Shown in pieces: positions 38,828 through 40,237 of a stretch of DNA of 40,237 nucleotides; within the stretch, counting starts at the first letter, position 1, and every line of letters begins with the position of its first letter. This DNA comes from CAMLDH01 sp966250375. GTDB lineage: Bacteria > Pseudomonadota > Gammaproteobacteria > Burkholderiales > Burkholderiaceae_D. The translations under genes and the position numbers were made by a program. The stretch lies in assembly GCA_966250375.1 (NCBI GenBank), contig CBINHE010000034.1:1-40237 (forward strand). Direction: 5' to 3'. Under the pieces are notes generated by a model. That model made no database searches and had not been told where the DNA came from. It saw only the letters and a program-made list of their open reading frames with translations.

Positions 38828-40237
38828 ATGATCAACACCAGAAGCCGGTCCACCTCCCCCTTTGCAAGCCAGCCCGCCTTGCCCGATCCATCACGGCGCG
38901 CTCCTCATGGGCGGGAATCCGGTTTGGCAGGACAGGCGCCGCAACCGGCACCGTCAGGCAACAGATGGCGCGGCGGAGAAACCTCCACCCGGCGCTGGGT
39001 GGAGCGCACCTTCGGCGCCGGTGGCAGGCGCAGCAATGACGAGATGCCGGTCCCGGCCAACGAGCGGCGCGAAGAATACCGCTTGCCACTCAACCTGCGC
39101 CGCATTGTGCAACGCGAACCGACCGAGTCGGAGCTGATCCACGACGCGTCCCATGCAAAGAAAACCGACGCGCGCGCGCTGTATGGCGGCGAGCAATATG
39201 CGCGCTTCCTGCGGATCCGGATCGAAGACAACAAGTCTCCGCTCGATTTGCAGCTTTACGTGAATGTCCTCGCCGGCGCGATGATGCAGTTGGGGCAGAC
39301 GCCGCTGACGCGGAAGCAGGTCAGGGAGCGCACCGAGCAGACGCGGGAAGCGCTGGCCAGGGCGGCGGCCCACTGCCTGGCGCATCACGGCGTGCTTCTC
39401 GATGCCGGCAACTGGCGGCGAAACTCGACGTTTTGCAATGCGTTCAGCAAGACGGAGGATGTGACCTGCCGGCAGGCGTGCGGGCATATCGCCTCCCGTT
39501 TCCATTGCGTGCCAGACGAGCGGCTTGACCAGGTCGATGCGCAAAGCCTGTCCATGCTGGGCAATGGTTTCATCAAGTTCATGAACCATCCGTCATGCAG
39601 GGAAGCGGTGACGCATTTGGCCAATTATGTGAGGTATGCCCTGCAACGCGGGATCAGAGACTTCGATGAACAGACTCTGTCCAACCTGGCCAACGCGTTT
39701 TGCAAGCTGCCCGAGAACGACGCCTGTCGGGGGGCGCTCGCGGCGCTGGCCGCGGAAGCGGCGAAGCGCGGGGCAAGCGAAGGCGGTATGGGCCGCTTCA
39801 CTGAACAGACTCTGGACAACCTGGCCAACGCGTTTTGCAAGCTGCCCGAGGACGGCGCCTGCCGGGGGGCGCTCGCGGCGCTGGCCGCGGAAGTGGCGAA
39901 GCGCGCAAGCGAAGGCGGGATGGGGCGCTTCAAGGAGCAGGCTCTGGCCAACCTGGCCAACGCGTTCGGCAAGCTGCCCGAGAACGGCGCCTGCCGGGGG
40001 GCGCTCGCGGCGCTGGCCGCGGAAGTGGCGAAGCGCGCAAGCGAAGGCGGGATGGGCCGCTTCAAGGAACAGGAGCTGGCCAACCTGGCCAACGCGTTTT
40101 GGAAGCTGCCCGGGGACGGCGCCTGCCAGGCTGCGCTCGCGGCGCTGGCCGCGGAAGTGGCGAAGCGCGCAAGCGAAGGCGAGATGGGCCGCTTCAATGA
40201 ACAGGCTCTGGCCAACCTGGCCAACGCGTTTTGCAAG
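38828..40237 (+). CDS. SKWP/XopAD-like repeat protein, candidate type III effector (3' end outside window)
   Basis: The frame from ATG 38828 stays open to the window end (470 residues seen). Residues 1-50 are polar (MINTRSRSTSPFASQPALP), typical of type III secretion signals. After a basic region (about 60-180) come repeats: two divergent ones (STFCNAFSKTEDVTCRQACG; LGNGFIKFMNHPSCREAVTH) and, from 39662, near-identical 44-45-residue units F-x-EQ-x-LANLANAF-x-KLP, then ACRGALAALAAEVAKRASEG. The core NAFxKLPxxxxCRxA matches the NALSKWPxxxxCRxA pattern of the 42-residue repeats in Ralstonia SKWP (RipS) and Xanthomonas XopAD effectors. These are very long helical-repeat proteins of unclear host function. 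No ribosome-binding site is visible. The family link is from pattern memory. Confidence 0.72.
   Translation, partial: MINTRSRSTSPFASQPALPDPSRRAPHGRESGLAGQAPQPAPSGNRWRGGETSTRRWVERTFGAGGRRSNDEMPVPANERREEYRLPLNLRRIVQREPTESELIHDASHAKKTDARALYGGEQYARFLRIRIEDNKSPLDLQLYVNVLAGAMMQLGQTPLTRKQVRERTEQTREALARAAAHCLAHHGVLLDAGNWRRNSTFCNAFSKTEDVTCRQACGHIASRFHCVPDERLDQVDAQSLSMLGNGFIKFMNHPSCREAVTHLANYVRYALQRGIRDFDEQTLSNLANAFCKLPENDACRGALAALAAEAAKRGASEGGMGRFTEQTLDNLANAFCKLPEDGACRGALAALAAEVAKRASEGGMGRFKEQALANLANAFGKLPENGACRGALAALAAEVAKRASEGGMGRFKEQELANLANAFWKLPGDGACQAALAALAAEVAKRASEGEMGRFNEQALANLANAFCK
39662..40237 (+). repeat. 132 bp tandem repeats in the repeat-protein gene
   Basis: Units start at the TTC codons at 39662, 39797, 39929, 40061 and 40193. 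Spacings are 135, 132, 132 and 132 bp, and the array continues past the window. DNA identity between units is very high, including silent positions. Confidence 0.92.

Noticed and set aside
39625..40236. Minus-strand 203-codon repetitive ORF at the window end
   Set aside because: It is the antisense of the 132 bp repeats; the plus-strand frame has a start, hrp box and recognisable repeat pattern.

Overview
This 40 kb window looks like a chromosomal segment of a beta-proteobacterium, most likely Burkholderiales and probably Oxalobacteraceae. The case rests on gene content: an 87-residue second-type IF-1, class I fumarase next to a UPF0114 protein and MurI, an acetyl-CoA synthetase, an MCP with an EWEEF tail, and IS4, IS5, IS6 and IS630 type debris. 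The species cannot be named from the sequence alone. Ordinary housekeeping DNA is interrupted by AT-richer, IS-marked accessory stretches.

Layout. 1-1942 (-): a DUF3335/C39-like peptidase and a RimK-like ATP-grasp gene, the latter broken by an amber codon. 2476-4262 (+): a secreted hypothetical protein and a PerM/AI-2E family membrane protein. 4325-5188 (-): three small envelope or stress genes (entericidin, DUF883, DUF1328), two of them too short for routine ORF lists. 5200-8700: accessory block with transposase scraps, a triplicated promoter module and an 804-residue orphan protein. 8868-14489: tRNA-His, murI, fumarase, UPF0114 and acs. 14703-18313: tRNA-Ser, an IS630 remnant, two acyltransferases and an IS6-family element. 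18433-21909: HAD protein, CorC/TlyC-like protein, SDR and ArsR pair. 22102-27469 (-): a chemosensory and two-component cluster. 27918-34209: infA, NYN protein, RhlE-like helicase, small HTH-like protein and Prc protease. 34249-40237: IS4 remnant, a triple-DUF4142 protein, a leucine-rich-repeat protein and a 44-residue-repeat protein running off the window.

Main result. Five sequences match the HrpL-type hrp box GGAAC(C/T)-N15/16-CCACNNA exactly, all as GGAACT-N15-CCACNCA. Three lie in tandem copies of a roughly 109 bp module upstream of the 804-residue gene (5670, 5779, 5947). One lies 74 bp before the N-terminal coding segment of the LRR gene (36413), and one 62 bp before the repeat-protein gene (38738). 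All three genes encode polar, Ser/Thr/Pro-rich N-termini typical of type III secreted proteins. I infer a dispersed HrpL regulon of three type III effectors: an orphan, an LRR protein split by a frameshift at a C6 tract, and an SKWP/XopAD-like repeat protein. No secretion apparatus or hrpL is in the window.

Second result. In the signalling cluster, the chemoreceptor and the histidine kinase share one periplasmic four-helix sensor design. The same stimulus could therefore feed both chemotaxis and transcription. Two paralogous NarL-type regulators follow the kinase, and the second is preceded by three perfect-length 13 bp tandem repeats.
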